40,751 nucleotides of DNA from an uncultured Erysipelotrichaceae bacterium (GCA_949296305.1 CASFOT010000095.1:1-40751); one strand, 5' to 3'; shown: positions 8,806-16,176, counted from the first letter of the stretch. Translations and numbers: made by a program. The notes: generated by a model from the sequence alone, not told the origin.

Positions 8806-8831
8806 AATGTTCTCCTTTCAATGAACGTCTA

Positions 8832-8867
8832 GGGTAAACGTTTTTCCCTTTTTCATTTTCGAAAAAG
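8832..8867 (-). promoter_or_regulatory. IIB-IIC spacer with stem-loop and cre-like palindrome
   Basis: Within the 96-nt gap, a 7-bp stem CTTTTTC / GAAAAAG (8848-8867) with a 6-nt loop adjoins the near-palindrome GGGTAAACGTTTTTCCC (8832-8848). The latter has the CG centre and flanking bases of a cre site at about 11 of 14 positions. It may be a processing or stabilising element, or an internal CcpA site. Confidence 0.3.
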
Positions 8868-8901
8868 ATTGAATAAAATTCCCTTTTCTTTTTATTAACG
8901 A

Positions 8902-9378
8902 TTATTTCCAAAGCTTTTCAAGATCTTCAGCAGCAGTGTCTGGAACACGACGAATTTCGAGTTCTACACCCAGCTCCTGCAATTTCTTGAAGCATGCAAC
9001 ATCGTCATCGTTAACTGCAACGGATGTAGCAACCTGACGTTTGCCATCAGCCATATGCATATTTCCGATGTTGACTTTTTTGATTGGCACACCGCCTTCA
9101 ACCAAGCGAAGTACATCCTGAGGTGTTTCACAGATAATGAAAATTTTCTGTGCTGGACTAGCCTTGCTAATGATCTGACAAGTTTTTTCAATAGAGAAAT
9201 AACGAGTCTGTGCATAAGATGGGGCTGCCATGTTCATCAATCCCTGACGGAACTGATCATTTGCAACTGCATCGTTTGCAACCAGAAGCAGGTTAGCTCC
9301 GATTACACCAGTCCACTGTGTAGCTACTTGGCCGTGAATCAGACGATTGTCAATACGAGTTAACATAATATTTGGCAT
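8902..9378 (-). CDS. PTS mannose-family IIB component
   Basis: The cytoplasmic phosphotransfer subunit that passes phosphate from IIA to the incoming sugar. The start MPNIMLTRIDNRLIHGQVA carries the active His15 in the hallmark DxRLIHGQV motif. The 158-residue length is standard. The ATG is preceded by GGGAGAGAATA. It is the first gene of the operon transcribed away from the divergent AraC regulator, so the shared intergenic region should hold its controls. The matching IIA subunit is not adjacent but at 14461-14889. Confidence 0.95.
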   Translation of the reverse strand: MPNIMLTRIDNRLIHGQVATQWTGVIGANLLLVANDAVANDQFRQGLMNMAAPSYAQTRYFSIEKTCQIISKASPAQKIFIICETPQDVLRLVEGGVPIKKVNIGNMHMADGKRQVATSVAVNDDDVACFKKLQELGVELEIRRVPDTAAEDLEKLWK

Positions 9379-9772
9379 TATTCTCTCTCCCTTCTACCAT
9401 AAATAATGAACCAAACAAGCTGGTTTTTCAAAATCACTTAATTAAGAAAACCCTTTCATCAGCTCGGTTTCATTTTATGTGAATAGTCCGTACATTTCTT
9501 TACACTTTTTAAAAATTGATTTGTACTTTTTAGTATTCACAGACTTTTTTTTGCAAAGAAATACAATAAATGTCAAAAAAATCTATTTTCCGTGAAATTT
9601 TGTCCATCAATTATTTAATATTTTTCATCAATTTTGGATAATTATGTGATAAATCTCTATATTTAGATTTTACTAATTTTTTTAATTTTCTTCTATATTT
9701 TATCTGTTTTGCATTATAATATAAAAAAGTAAATATTATTCTTTATGTTGAATCATGAGGGGAGAATGGAAT
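9379..9772. promoter_or_regulatory. Divergent control region between PTS operon and AraC gene
   Basis: This AT-rich 394-bp gap has three visible elements. An inverted repeat GTGAATA (9479-9485) / TATTCAC (9534-9540), centres 55 bp apart, each arm followed inward by GTAC, could be the AraC-type operator pair. AGAAAACCCTTTCATC (9445-9460) differs from a good cre site only at its centre (GG for CG on the minus strand). TATAAT (9715-9720) probably serves the AraC gene. A TAAAAT box on the minus strand at 9473-9478 without a -35 could be the activator-dependent PTS promoter. Confidence 0.45.
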
Positions 9773-10954
9773 ATGTTCAATCGTACAACTAGTTTTCTTT
9801 TTAGCAAGTATGGGGAGATCTTCCGAACCATGCCAGATCCAGATTCCAATGTGATGCGCAATGCACGCATCTCCAATGTTCGCCTTCGTGAAAAAGAAAT
9901 GCACTATTTTATGAATTATGACCGTCCGGTCTACGTACGTTCTCTGAGCGGCATCATCATGCTGGTGGTCGCAACGAAAGACAATCCGCAAGCCTATGAA
10001 CGTTTCATCATTCACCGTGTAGTAAAGATTCGCCCAAGCACGATCTTCAATTTCATTTCCGTTTCACAAAATGCCCGTTATGAGATTTGCTATCAAAGCG
10101 CCAGCAAATATGAAGAAATCGCAACACACGACGGCCAGCCGATCGTTTATGAACGTTTGGTTCCAAAGATCAACATTCAAGAAATCTTATGCTGCTATTA
10201 TCAAGTACGCAACTCCAATTACTATTTCCCCGGAGAAACGCATAATTATTTTGAATTGACATATATTGATAATGGCTCCTTGACGACCAATGTCGATGGT
10301 GAAGAGTATCAGTTAGAAAAATTAGATCTGCTGGTATATAGCCCTGGGCAATTTCACACCCAAAGCACAAGTGCAGATACCTCTTGCAGCTATCTGACCG
10401 TCATGTTTGAAATGGAATGCGAAAATTCTTACTTATTGACCAACCGCGTGTACCATGCCCATAAACAGATATACACGGCTTTGACCAATTTTATCAAAGT
10501 AAGCCAATTAGAAAATATGTATGACGATGATCTGATGATCTGTTACCTGAAAGAAATCTTGATCCACATCCTGCAATACGACTTTAAAGATGATGAAGCG
10601 GTCTCCAGCTCACCGATGCAGGAACGCTTTGAAAGCGAATTGTTAAATGAGATCATCCAGTACATCAATGCACATATCTATGAACAATTTACGATCGAAG
10701 AAATCTGTCATCAATTTTCTATTTCACGTTCTTCCTTGCAGACTTTGTTTAAGAAGAACTTAAAGGTAGCGCCAAAGCAATACATCAGCAATCTGAAGTT
10801 AAACAAAGGCAAGGTTTTGATCAAAGAAAGCACACATACCATTTCAGAAATCTCTGCGATGCTCGGTTTTACTTCCGTACATTACTTTTCAAGAAAATTC
10901 AAACAGGAATTTGATATCACGCCAAGTGATTATGCCAAATCAATCTATCATTAA
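9773..10954 (+). CDS. AraC-family transcriptional regulator
   Basis: A DNA-binding regulator, probably activating the divergent PTS operon. Three parts are visible: an unrecognised N-terminal ~130 residues, a cupin-like sensor (LELTYIDNGSL, VYSPGQFHTQ) around 150-210, and a C-terminal AraC double helix-turn-helix (about 290-393: FTIEEICHQFSISRSSLQ, ISEISAMLGFTSVHYFSRKF). Start 9773 is preferred over the in-frame ATG at 9755 because GAGGGGAGA lies properly upstream of it. A terminator overlaps the stop. The likely ligand is the PTS sugar or its phosphate, inferred from position only. Confidence 0.9.
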   Translation: MFNRTTSFLFSKYGEIFRTMPDPDSNVMRNARISNVRLREKEMHYFMNYDRPVYVRSLSGIIMLVVATKDNPQAYERFIIHRVVKIRPSTIFNFISVSQNARYEICYQSASKYEEIATHDGQPIVYERLVPKINIQEILCCYYQVRNSNYYFPGETHNYFELTYIDNGSLTTNVDGEEYQLEKLDLLVYSPGQFHTQSTSADTSCSYLTVMFEMECENSYLLTNRVYHAHKQIYTALTNFIKVSQLENMYDDDLMICYLKEILIHILQYDFKDDEAVSSSPMQERFESELLNEIIQYINAHIYEQFTIEEICHQFSISRSSLQTLFKKNLKVAPKQYISNLKLNKGKVLIKESTHTISEISAMLGFTSVHYFSRKFKQEFDITPSDYAKSIYH

Positions 10955-10988
10955 AAACTGCTGTATCAAAACGGCAGTTTTCTTTATT
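10954..10988 (+). terminator. Terminator of the AraC regulator gene
   Basis: AAAACTGC (10954-10961) pairs with GCAGTTTT (10974-10981) over 8 bp with a 12-nt loop, followed by CTTTATT. It starts at the last base of the stop codon. Confidence 0.85.
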
Positions 10989-11003
10989 ATTCTCTTATTA
11001 TTA

Positions 11004-11032
11004 TTGCGAATGCGTGATAATAGTGCTAGAAT
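11004..11032 (+). promoter_or_regulatory. Promoter of the lysine-riboswitch operon
   Basis: TTGCGA (11004-11009) and TAGAAT (11027-11032) are separated by exactly 17 bp. They end 13 nt before the riboswitch aptamer and lie after the AraC terminator, so the downstream operon is an independent unit. Confidence 0.75.
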
Positions 11033-11045
11033 GAAAACAGCCTTG

Positions 11046-11192
11046 TTTTTAAGTAGAGGTGCGTTGATTATGAGTAATGCATGGGAGACCGAAAGTCTGC
11101 GAACATGCGTGAAAGGATGATACGCCGAAGCAAATGAGTCAGATCATTTGCTGGGGATATGTTTAACAGACATATCACTGTCCTTTTGAAGG
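11046..11192 (+). promoter_or_regulatory. Lysine riboswitch (L-box)
   Basis: The conserved core is clear: AGAGGTGCG at the 5' side, GAGTA in P2, AAAGG, GCCGAAGCAAATGA with its pairing TCATTTGCTGG (P5), the hairpin GATATGT / ACATATC (P4), and the closing ACTGTC (11177-11182). A G-U-rich P1 stem forms from TTTTTAAG (11046-11053) and CTTTTGAAGG. A terminator follows 38 nt later, so lysine binding should stop transcription (OFF switch). It controls a YfcC-family transporter and an M20 hydrolase. Confidence 0.93.
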
Positions 11193-11229
11193 ATGCGCTC
11201 TTAAAGCAACAAAGTCCTCATAAAAGATC

Positions 11230-11263
11230 GCCTTTGCTTGTTTTGAGATGCAAAGGCTTTTCT
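11230..11263 (+). terminator. Riboswitch expression-platform terminator
   Basis: GCCTTTGC (11230-11237) pairs perfectly with GCAAAGGC (11250-11257), followed by TTTTCT. It lies between the lysine aptamer and the transporter ribosome site (AGGGGG), as expected for lysine-induced termination. Confidence 0.88.
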
Positions 11264-11305
11264 ATTATAGGGGGATTTTTATGGAAAAAAAAACGCAAGT
11301 TAAAA

Positions 11306-12667
11306 ATGCCGCATGCGTATGTCATCATCTTCTCCATGACGATCTTGACTGCTATTTTGGCAAACATCGTTCCTGCCGGTACGTTTGATCGTATCACAGA
11401 TGCAGATGGCAACGAAGTTGTTGTCGCCGGCAGCTATCATCTCGTAGAAAAAGTAGGATGCAGCATATTCGATATGTTCAAATCCATTCAATTGGGATTT
11501 GTTGACAGTGCTCAGATCATCTTCTTCATCGTATTTGCTTATGCATTCGTTTATGTCATGATCAAAAACGGAACATTCGATGCTGTTGTCGGATTTATCC
11601 TTCGCCGCATCAGCAATCGCATCCATCTGATCATTCCTGTATGCATGCTGTGCTTTGGTATCTTAGGTTCGACCATGGGCATGTTCGAAGAAACGTATGG
11701 TCTGCTTCCTGTCTTTATTTCAATTGCTGCCGTGATCGGCTATGACGCGATTGTCGGGGGAAGCATCATTTACTTAGGTGTTGCCATCGGGTTTGCCGCA
11801 GCGACGATCAACCCATTTACGATCGGTATCGCTCAGCCGATTGCCGGTGTTCCTTTGTTTTCTGGATTGGGCTATCGAGTGTTCTGCTTTGTCATCTTCA
11901 TGGGCATTGCCATCTGGTATGTCATGCATTATGCAAAAAAAGTCAAGAAAGATCCAACAAAGTCTTATCTTCATGGTATTCCTTTAGAAATGCAGGAAAT
12001 CGGTTCGAAAGAAGAACTCATGAGCAAGTCCTTTACACTGACTCATAAGATCAGCTGTCTGATCTTTGTATTCACCATCATCATGCTGCTCGTTGGAACG
12101 ATCCAGCTCAAATGGTATATTGATGAAATTGCAACGTTGTTTATCATCATGACGATCATCACTGGGTTGATCTCTCGTTTTACACCTAGCGAAATTTGCG
12201 AATTCTTCATTGAAGCCAGCAAAGAGATGATGTATGGTGCTTTGCTAGTAGGGATCAGCCGCAGCATCCCGCTGATCATGGAAAATGCCTATATCATTGA
12301 TACGATCGTCAACTGGCTGGCAAACATGCTGCAAGCATTCCACGGAGCTGCCAGCGCCATCGGCATGCTGTTTGTACAAAATATCATCAATTTCTTTATT
12401 CCAAGCGGTGCCGGACAAGCATTAGTAACCATGCCGATCTTAGCCCCTGTGGGGGAAATGGTCGGAGTCAGCCGTCAAGTAAGTGTATTGGCATACCAAT
12501 TCGGTGATGGTTTCTCAAATATATTCTGGCCGACAAGCGTCTTCATGATGTGCGGCATCATGCGATTGCCAATCAATAAATGGTATAAATTTGTCACGCC
12601 GCTCTTTGGTTTGTTATTTATCGCAGAAATTGTTTTGCTGATCGTGGCTATGATGATCGGTTATTAA
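11306..12667 (+). CDS. YfcC/DcuC-family transporter (start out of frame)
   Basis: A polytopic permease of the YfcC branch of the DcuC family (PF03606), 453 residues from the first in-frame ATG. Family hallmarks are IVPAGTFDR near the start, GMFEETYGLLPVF, AAATINPFTIGIAQ, VPLFSGLGYR, and FFIPSGAGQALV. The best ribosome site (AGGGGG) serves ATG 11281, but this is out of frame: nine A follow ATGG, while eight would give MEKKRKLKMPHAYV, the expected family start. ATG 11306 has no ribosome site. Lysine riboswitch control and the M20 partner suggest import of lysine or a lysine conjugate; the substrate is inferred. Confidence 0.85.
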   Translation: MPHAYVIIFSMTILTAILANIVPAGTFDRITDADGNEVVVAGSYHLVEKVGCSIFDMFKSIQLGFVDSAQIIFFIVFAYAFVYVMIKNGTFDAVVGFILRRISNRIHLIIPVCMLCFGILGSTMGMFEETYGLLPVFISIAAVIGYDAIVGGSIIYLGVAIGFAAATINPFTIGIAQPIAGVPLFSGLGYRVFCFVIFMGIAIWYVMHYAKKVKKDPTKSYLHGIPLEMQEIGSKEELMSKSFTLTHKISCLIFVFTIIMLLVGTIQLKWYIDEIATLFIIMTIITGLISRFTPSEICEFFIEASKEMMYGALLVGISRSIPLIMENAYIIDTIVNWLANMLQAFHGAASAIGMLFVQNIINFFIPSGAGQALVTMPILAPVGEMVGVSRQVSVLAYQFGDGFSNIFWPTSVFMMCGIMRLPINKWYKFVTPLFGLLFIAEIVLLIVAMMIGY

Positions 12668-12679
12668 AAGGAGCATTCT

Positions 12680-13840
12680 ATGGATATTCGTGAACTGCTT
12701 TTGCAAGCGGAGGATTCGCTTGCCGCAAAAATAGAAGAAATTAGTGAAACGATCTTTGAACATCCGGAATTAGGGATGAAAGAACACTTTTCCAGCAATT
12801 ATCTCGCAAAATGTTTAGAAAGTTATGGATTTACGGTAACGATTCCTTATTTGAATATGGATACGGCTTTCCGGGCAGAATTCTGCTGCGGAAGCGGTTT
12901 GACAAAAGTGGCCTTTTTAGCTGAATATGATGCGCTGCCAGGTTATGGTCCAAACGGCGATCAAAACGCACATGCCTGCGGACATAACTGGATCGCAGCA
13001 AGCACGTTAGGTGCGGCCTTGACCTTAGCACAGCTCAAGGATCACTTTGATGGAACGATCGTCGTGATCGGTACTCCGGCTGAGGAAACCATCGGCGGAA
13101 AATGTGATCTGGTAGAGCGCGGTGCGTTTGATGATATCGATGCAGCCATTCAAATGCACTTAGGCGCAGAAAATAACACTAACGTCATCACATTGGCCAT
13201 GGACTCCATCGAATTTAACTTTGAGGGAAAAGCCGCACACGCTGCTGCATATCCTCAGCTGGGAATCAATGCGCTGGACGGCGTCCAGCTTATGTTTGCC
13301 GGTGTCAACGCATTACGCCAGCACATGCAAAGTGACGCCAGAGTCGCCGGGATCATCACAAAAGGCGGCAGTGCTTGCAACACCGTGCCCGATCAAGCGA
13401 GCTGTCAATTCTATATCCGTGCCGCAAAGCGTAGTTATCTTCAGGAACTGACTGAAAAGATCATCAACTGTGCAAAAGGAGCTGCACTGATGTGCGGTGC
13501 CAAATTGGAATATCATAACTTTGAAAATTCATATGATGATCTGATCTATCATGAGGGACTGCGGACATTGTTACGCAGACATTTGGAAGAACTTGGTGTA
13601 AAACACTTTGTAGATCAGGATGCACAAGCCAGTGGTTCAAGCGACATTGGCAATGTTTCCCAAGTATGTCCAAGCGTATACTGCGAGATCGATACCGGTG
13701 CTGATCCAAAAGTATTTGCGCATCACGAAGACTTTTTATCCTATGTGCATGGTGATGCAGCCCGCAATACCTTGCATACAGCAGTCAAAGCGATGGCATT
13801 AACCGCACTCGATGTCTTCAAAGACCCAGCGCTCTTATAA
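12680..13840 (+). CDS. M20-family amidohydrolase/dipeptidase (PM20D2-like)
   Basis: A metal-dependent amide hydrolase, 386 residues. AEYDALPG (81-88) and HACGHN with Cys100 and His102 are the M20D metal-site motif; GTPAEE with Glu135/136 holds the catalytic base, and QMHLG gives His160. The sequence style (YDALPG-HACGHN) is that of PM20D2, a dipeptidase known to cut beta-alanyl-lysine and related dipeptides, rather than aminoacylase HipO. About seven extra residues (PNGDQNA) separate the two halves of the motif. The gene starts 12 nt after the transporter with an AAAAGGAG site, so both are under lysine control. The reaction on a lysine conjugate is inferred. Confidence 0.88.
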   Translation: MDIRELLLQAEDSLAAKIEEISETIFEHPELGMKEHFSSNYLAKCLESYGFTVTIPYLNMDTAFRAEFCCGSGLTKVAFLAEYDALPGYGPNGDQNAHACGHNWIAASTLGAALTLAQLKDHFDGTIVVIGTPAEETIGGKCDLVERGAFDDIDAAIQMHLGAENNTNVITLAMDSIEFNFEGKAAHAAAYPQLGINALDGVQLMFAGVNALRQHMQSDARVAGIITKGGSACNTVPDQASCQFYIRAAKRSYLQELTEKIINCAKGAALMCGAKLEYHNFENSYDDLIYHEGLRTLLRRHLEELGVKHFVDQDAQASGSSDIGNVSQVCPSVYCEIDTGADPKVFAHHEDFLSYVHGDAARNTLHTAVKAMALTALDVFKDPALL

Positions 13841-13844
13841 AAAA

Positions 13845-13873
13845 GACCATAAAGATCTATAGATCTTTTGGTC
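13845..13873 (-). terminator. Terminator of the VOC-protein gene
   Basis: On the minus strand GACCAAAAGATC pairs with GATCTTTATGGTC (one bulge, TATA loop), followed by six T. It overlaps the far end of the opposing M20 transcript. Confidence 0.65.
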
Positions 13874-13889
13874 CCCTTCAAGTATGATC

Positions 13890-13926
13890 GATGTTTTCGC
13901 TGTTCAGCAGAAAACATCTTTTTTTT
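13890..13926 (+). terminator. Terminator of the lysine operon
   Basis: GATGTTTTC (13890-13898) pairs perfectly with GAAAACATC (13910-13918), followed by eight T. This is a strong plus-strand terminator. Confidence 0.9.
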
Positions 13927-13939
13927 ACACGCTTTTGTT

Positions 13940-14323
13940 CTACACAGTAATCTCGATCTGATTTCCTTCTAAGCCAACGATGCAGCTTTCATAATATCCA
14001 TCACCAGACGTGCGAGGACCACTGACCACCGCATATCCATCTTTTTTCATTTGATCGGTAAGTTCATCTACTGCTTCTTTGCTGCCGACAGAAAAAGCAA
14101 TATGGATATACCCTGTCCGTGTCATCGTTTTCTTTTCATCTTCCATGACAGGTTTATGCATGATCTCCAAACGTGCTCCATCATCAAATTGCAGAAAATA
14201 GGAACGAAAATCAGTCGTTTTATTATGATATCCCTCATTGGGTTGTGCATGGAAATATCGAACAAAAAATTCTTTTGCCTTTTCCAGATCCGTGACATAC
14301 ATCGCTATATGTTCTATTTTCAT
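13940..14323 (-). CDS. VOC (glyoxalase-like) family protein
   Basis: A 127-residue vicinal-oxygen-chelate fold protein. It opens [20 protein letters not shown], the usual metal-ligand His with betaalpha start, and ends with the paired module [19 protein letters not shown], whose Glu is the second ligand site. Such proteins act as lactoylglutathione lyase, dioxygenase or thiol-resistance enzymes; which applies here is not visible. The ATG at 14323 is chosen because GGAGGGGAT lies 7 nt upstream; the longer frame to 14389 lacks a ribosome site. It appears monocistronic, with its own terminator. Confidence 0.85.
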   Translation of the reverse strand: MKIEHIAMYVTDLEKAKEFFVRYFHAQPNEGYHNKTTDFRSYFLQFDDGARLEIMHKPVMEDEKKTMTRTGYIHIAFSVGSKEAVDELTDQMKKDGYAVVSGPRTSGDGYYESCIVGLEGNQIEITV

Positions 14324-14427
14324 CATATCCCCTCCAATACTTGAAATGTTTTCTTTGAATCTATTATAACACACAGAAAACCGCTTCATTTACAAAGTAT
14401 CTCTATTGAGATCACAAGACATCAAAC

Positions 14428-14453
14428 AAAAAAAGAGGAAGACCTGCTTCCTC
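14428..14453 (-). terminator. Terminator of the agaS-IIA operon
   Basis: On the minus strand GAGGAAG (14453-14447) pairs with CTTCCTC (14441-14435) around a 5-nt loop, followed by seven T. Confidence 0.88.
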
Positions 14454-14460
14454 CTCTTCA

Positions 14461-14889
14461 TTAAATACCGTCTTCCGATTCAACCTGTTCTACAGGTTTG
14501 AATTCATAGCGGATCACCTGGTCTTTACCAGTATTGATTGCCATATTTGTCAGCATTTCCAATTCTTCAACAAACTGACGGCCCATATTGACTTCGATCA
14601 GCATTGGCAGATTGCTTCCTGCGATGATTTCAACATTTCCACGTGGATATCCGCACATTACTGCAGTTTTGAAAGGTGAACCACCTGCTAAATCAGAGCA
14701 TACCAAGATTCCCTGGCACTCTTTCAATTCGTCCATTGCTTTGTTCAGCTTTTTCTCTAGATCTTCTACAGAATCGCTTGCTTCAAAATCTACAGCACGA
14801 TAGTTCTGCAGATCACCAGCGATTAGTTCTAAAGAACTAGTCAGACCACTTGCAAAATGTCCATGTCCAGTAACGATTAAACCTAACAT
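14461..14889 (-). CDS. PTS mannose-family IIA component
   Basis: The first phosphotransfer subunit of a mannose-family PTS; it accepts phosphate from HPr. The start MLGLIVTGHGHFASG places the active His at residue 9. LVCSDLAGGSPFKTA near 80 and GSNLPML near 106 are further IIA motifs. The 142-residue length is standard. It lies 71 nt after agaS on the same strand and must be the partner of the IIB-IIC-IID genes at 7131-9378, since no other subunits are present. Its start has an odd arrangement: the strong ribosome site lies 34 nt upstream, separated by a hairpin. Confidence 0.93.
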   Translation of the reverse strand: MLGLIVTGHGHFASGLTSSLELIAGDLQNYRAVDFEASDSVEDLEKKLNKAMDELKECQGILVCSDLAGGSPFKTAVMCGYPRGNVEIIAGSNLPMLIEVNMGRQFVEELEMLTNMAINTGKDQVIRYEFKPVEQVESEDGI

Positions 14890-14930
14890 TTTCCTAAATG
14901 CACACAACGCATTCGTGTGTGCTCTCCTTT
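14883..14930 (-). promoter_or_regulatory. Hairpin and 9-codon ORF between ribosome site and IIA start
   Basis: On the minus strand AAAGGAG (14930-14924) is followed by a stem GCACACACG / CGTTGTGTGC (14922-14900, one bulged T, AATG loop) and then by ATTTAGGAAA and the IIA ATG at 14889. A small ORF, MRCVHLGKC, starts in the loop at 14912 and stops at 14883, overlapping the IIA start. Folding would bring the ribosome site near the IIA ATG. A TATAAT box at 14952-14947 suggests a possible extra promoter. Confidence 0.5.
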
Positions 14931-14960
14931 CTTTCTAATTATTCTTATTATAGCGTACTT

Positions 14961-16139
14961 TTACTTTTTTGTATATGGATGTAAGATAACTCCTTTTACT
15001 ACACGGTTTACTTCTCCTGTAGGACATGGATTATCTGGTGTGATTGCATATGACAGTGATTTAAACAGAGCGATCATCTGTGCTACTGTGATATATGCAA
15101 AACCTAACCACATGTTATCATGTTCGTTTTCCATGTTGAAAGCAACCGTATAGTCAACCAAGCTTGCAATTTCATCATCTTGTTTGTTCATAACTGCCAA
15201 GATCTTGTTGCCTTTACGCTGTCCGCTCATCTCTTTGATTAAGTCTACTTCATACTGACGTGTATAAGCATCATCGCTTACATAAACAACAGTCAACGTA
15301 TCATCATTGATGATTGATTTAGGTCCATGACGGAATCCCATTGGAGAATCGAAGCAAGTACATACTTTACCTGCTGTCAGCTCTAACATTTTCAGCTGAG
15401 ATTCCTGGGCGATTCCTTTCAATGCATTTGCGCCTAAGTAAACGATACGGTTGAAATCATAGCCATCAACGATGTCAGCTGCTTTGTTCCATCCGTCTTC
15501 CAGCACTTTTTCAGTAGCTGAGATCACGTCTTCAAATTCTGCAGCAATTTCATCAATACGATCCAAGTTGAAGCACAATGCAGTTGCTAACATCATGTTT
15601 GAGAAGCTGCTTGTCATAGCGAAGCTCTGATCATGTGTCTCTGGAGTCAAATTGATCGCATAAGCGTTGTGGCGAGTTTCAGCAGCTTTTGATAAAGCAC
15701 CTTCATTATTGCATGTTACGAATAAATGATATACATTTTCTCCGCATACTTCGTCTGCAACATTTACTGCACCAACAGATTCTGGTGAATTTCCTGAACG
15801 GCCAAATGATACTAATAACGTTGGGCGAGTCTGAGAAAGATAATTCTCTGGTGTAGCTACAATATCCGTAGTTGCATAAGATTTTACCTTAAAGCCGTTT
15901 GTTCTGTTCAAAAAAGAATACAATGCATTACCTACATACTCACTTGTTCCAGCACCTGTTAAAATGATATCATAATCTGCTTTATCCAATACATTTGCAA
16001 TAAAGCTGCGGATCGCTTCTTTTTCATTTTTGATCTGTGCAATTGTCTTCTTCCAAGTAGCCGGTTGCTGATGAATCTCAGTTGCTGTGAAAGTACCAGT
16101 CAGTGATTCCCATGTTGCGTTGTCTTTACCAAAAATCAT
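14961..16139 (-). CDS. agaS: AgaS, galactosamine-6-phosphate deaminase/isomerase
   Basis: A double-SIS-domain sugar isomerase of the AgaS family. AgaS proteins convert galactosamine-6-phosphate to tagatose-6-phosphate with loss of ammonia. The family segments are all present: ILTGAGTSEYVG near 60, SFGRSGNSPESVGAV near 113, ETHDQSFAMTSS, LKMLELTAGK, MGFRHGPKS, DAYTRQYEVDLI and GEVNRVVKGVILHP at the end. It is 392 residues from ATG 16139, which has AAGGAG at good spacing; the ATG at 16148 touches the ribosome site. It is first in an operon with PTS IIA. Deacetylase, tagatose-6-phosphate kinase and aldolase are absent from the window. Confidence 0.93.
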   Translation of the reverse strand: MIFGKDNATWESLTGTFTATEIHQQPATWKKTIAQIKNEKEAIRSFIANVLDKADYDIILTGAGTSEYVGNALYSFLNRTNGFKVKSYATTDIVATPENYLSQTRPTLLVSFGRSGNSPESVGAVNVADEVCGENVYHLFVTCNNEGALSKAAETRHNAYAINLTPETHDQSFAMTSSFSNMMLATALCFNLDRIDEIAAEFEDVISATEKVLEDGWNKAADIVDGYDFNRIVYLGANALKGIAQESQLKMLELTAGKVCTCFDSPMGFRHGPKSIINDDTLTVVYVSDDAYTRQYEVDLIKEMSGQRKGNKILAVMNKQDDEIASLVDYTVAFNMENEHDNMWLGFAYITVAQMIALFKSLSYAITPDNPCPTGEVNRVVKGVILHPYTKK

Positions 16140-16156
16140 CTCTAACATCTCCTTCT

Positions 16157-16176
16157 CATCAGTGGTAGTTCTGATG
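16157..16176 (-). promoter_or_regulatory. Leader stem-loop before the agaS ribosome site
   Basis: CATCAG / CTGATG form a 6-bp stem with an 8-nt loop, ending 2 nt before the AAGGAG site of agaS. It may influence translation or mRNA stability; no regulator is known. Confidence 0.35.

Noticed and set aside
11159-11305. Upstream extension of the transporter frame to an ATG at 11159
   Set aside because: This stretch lies inside the riboswitch and its terminator; the encoded residues do not resemble the family and there is no ribosome site.
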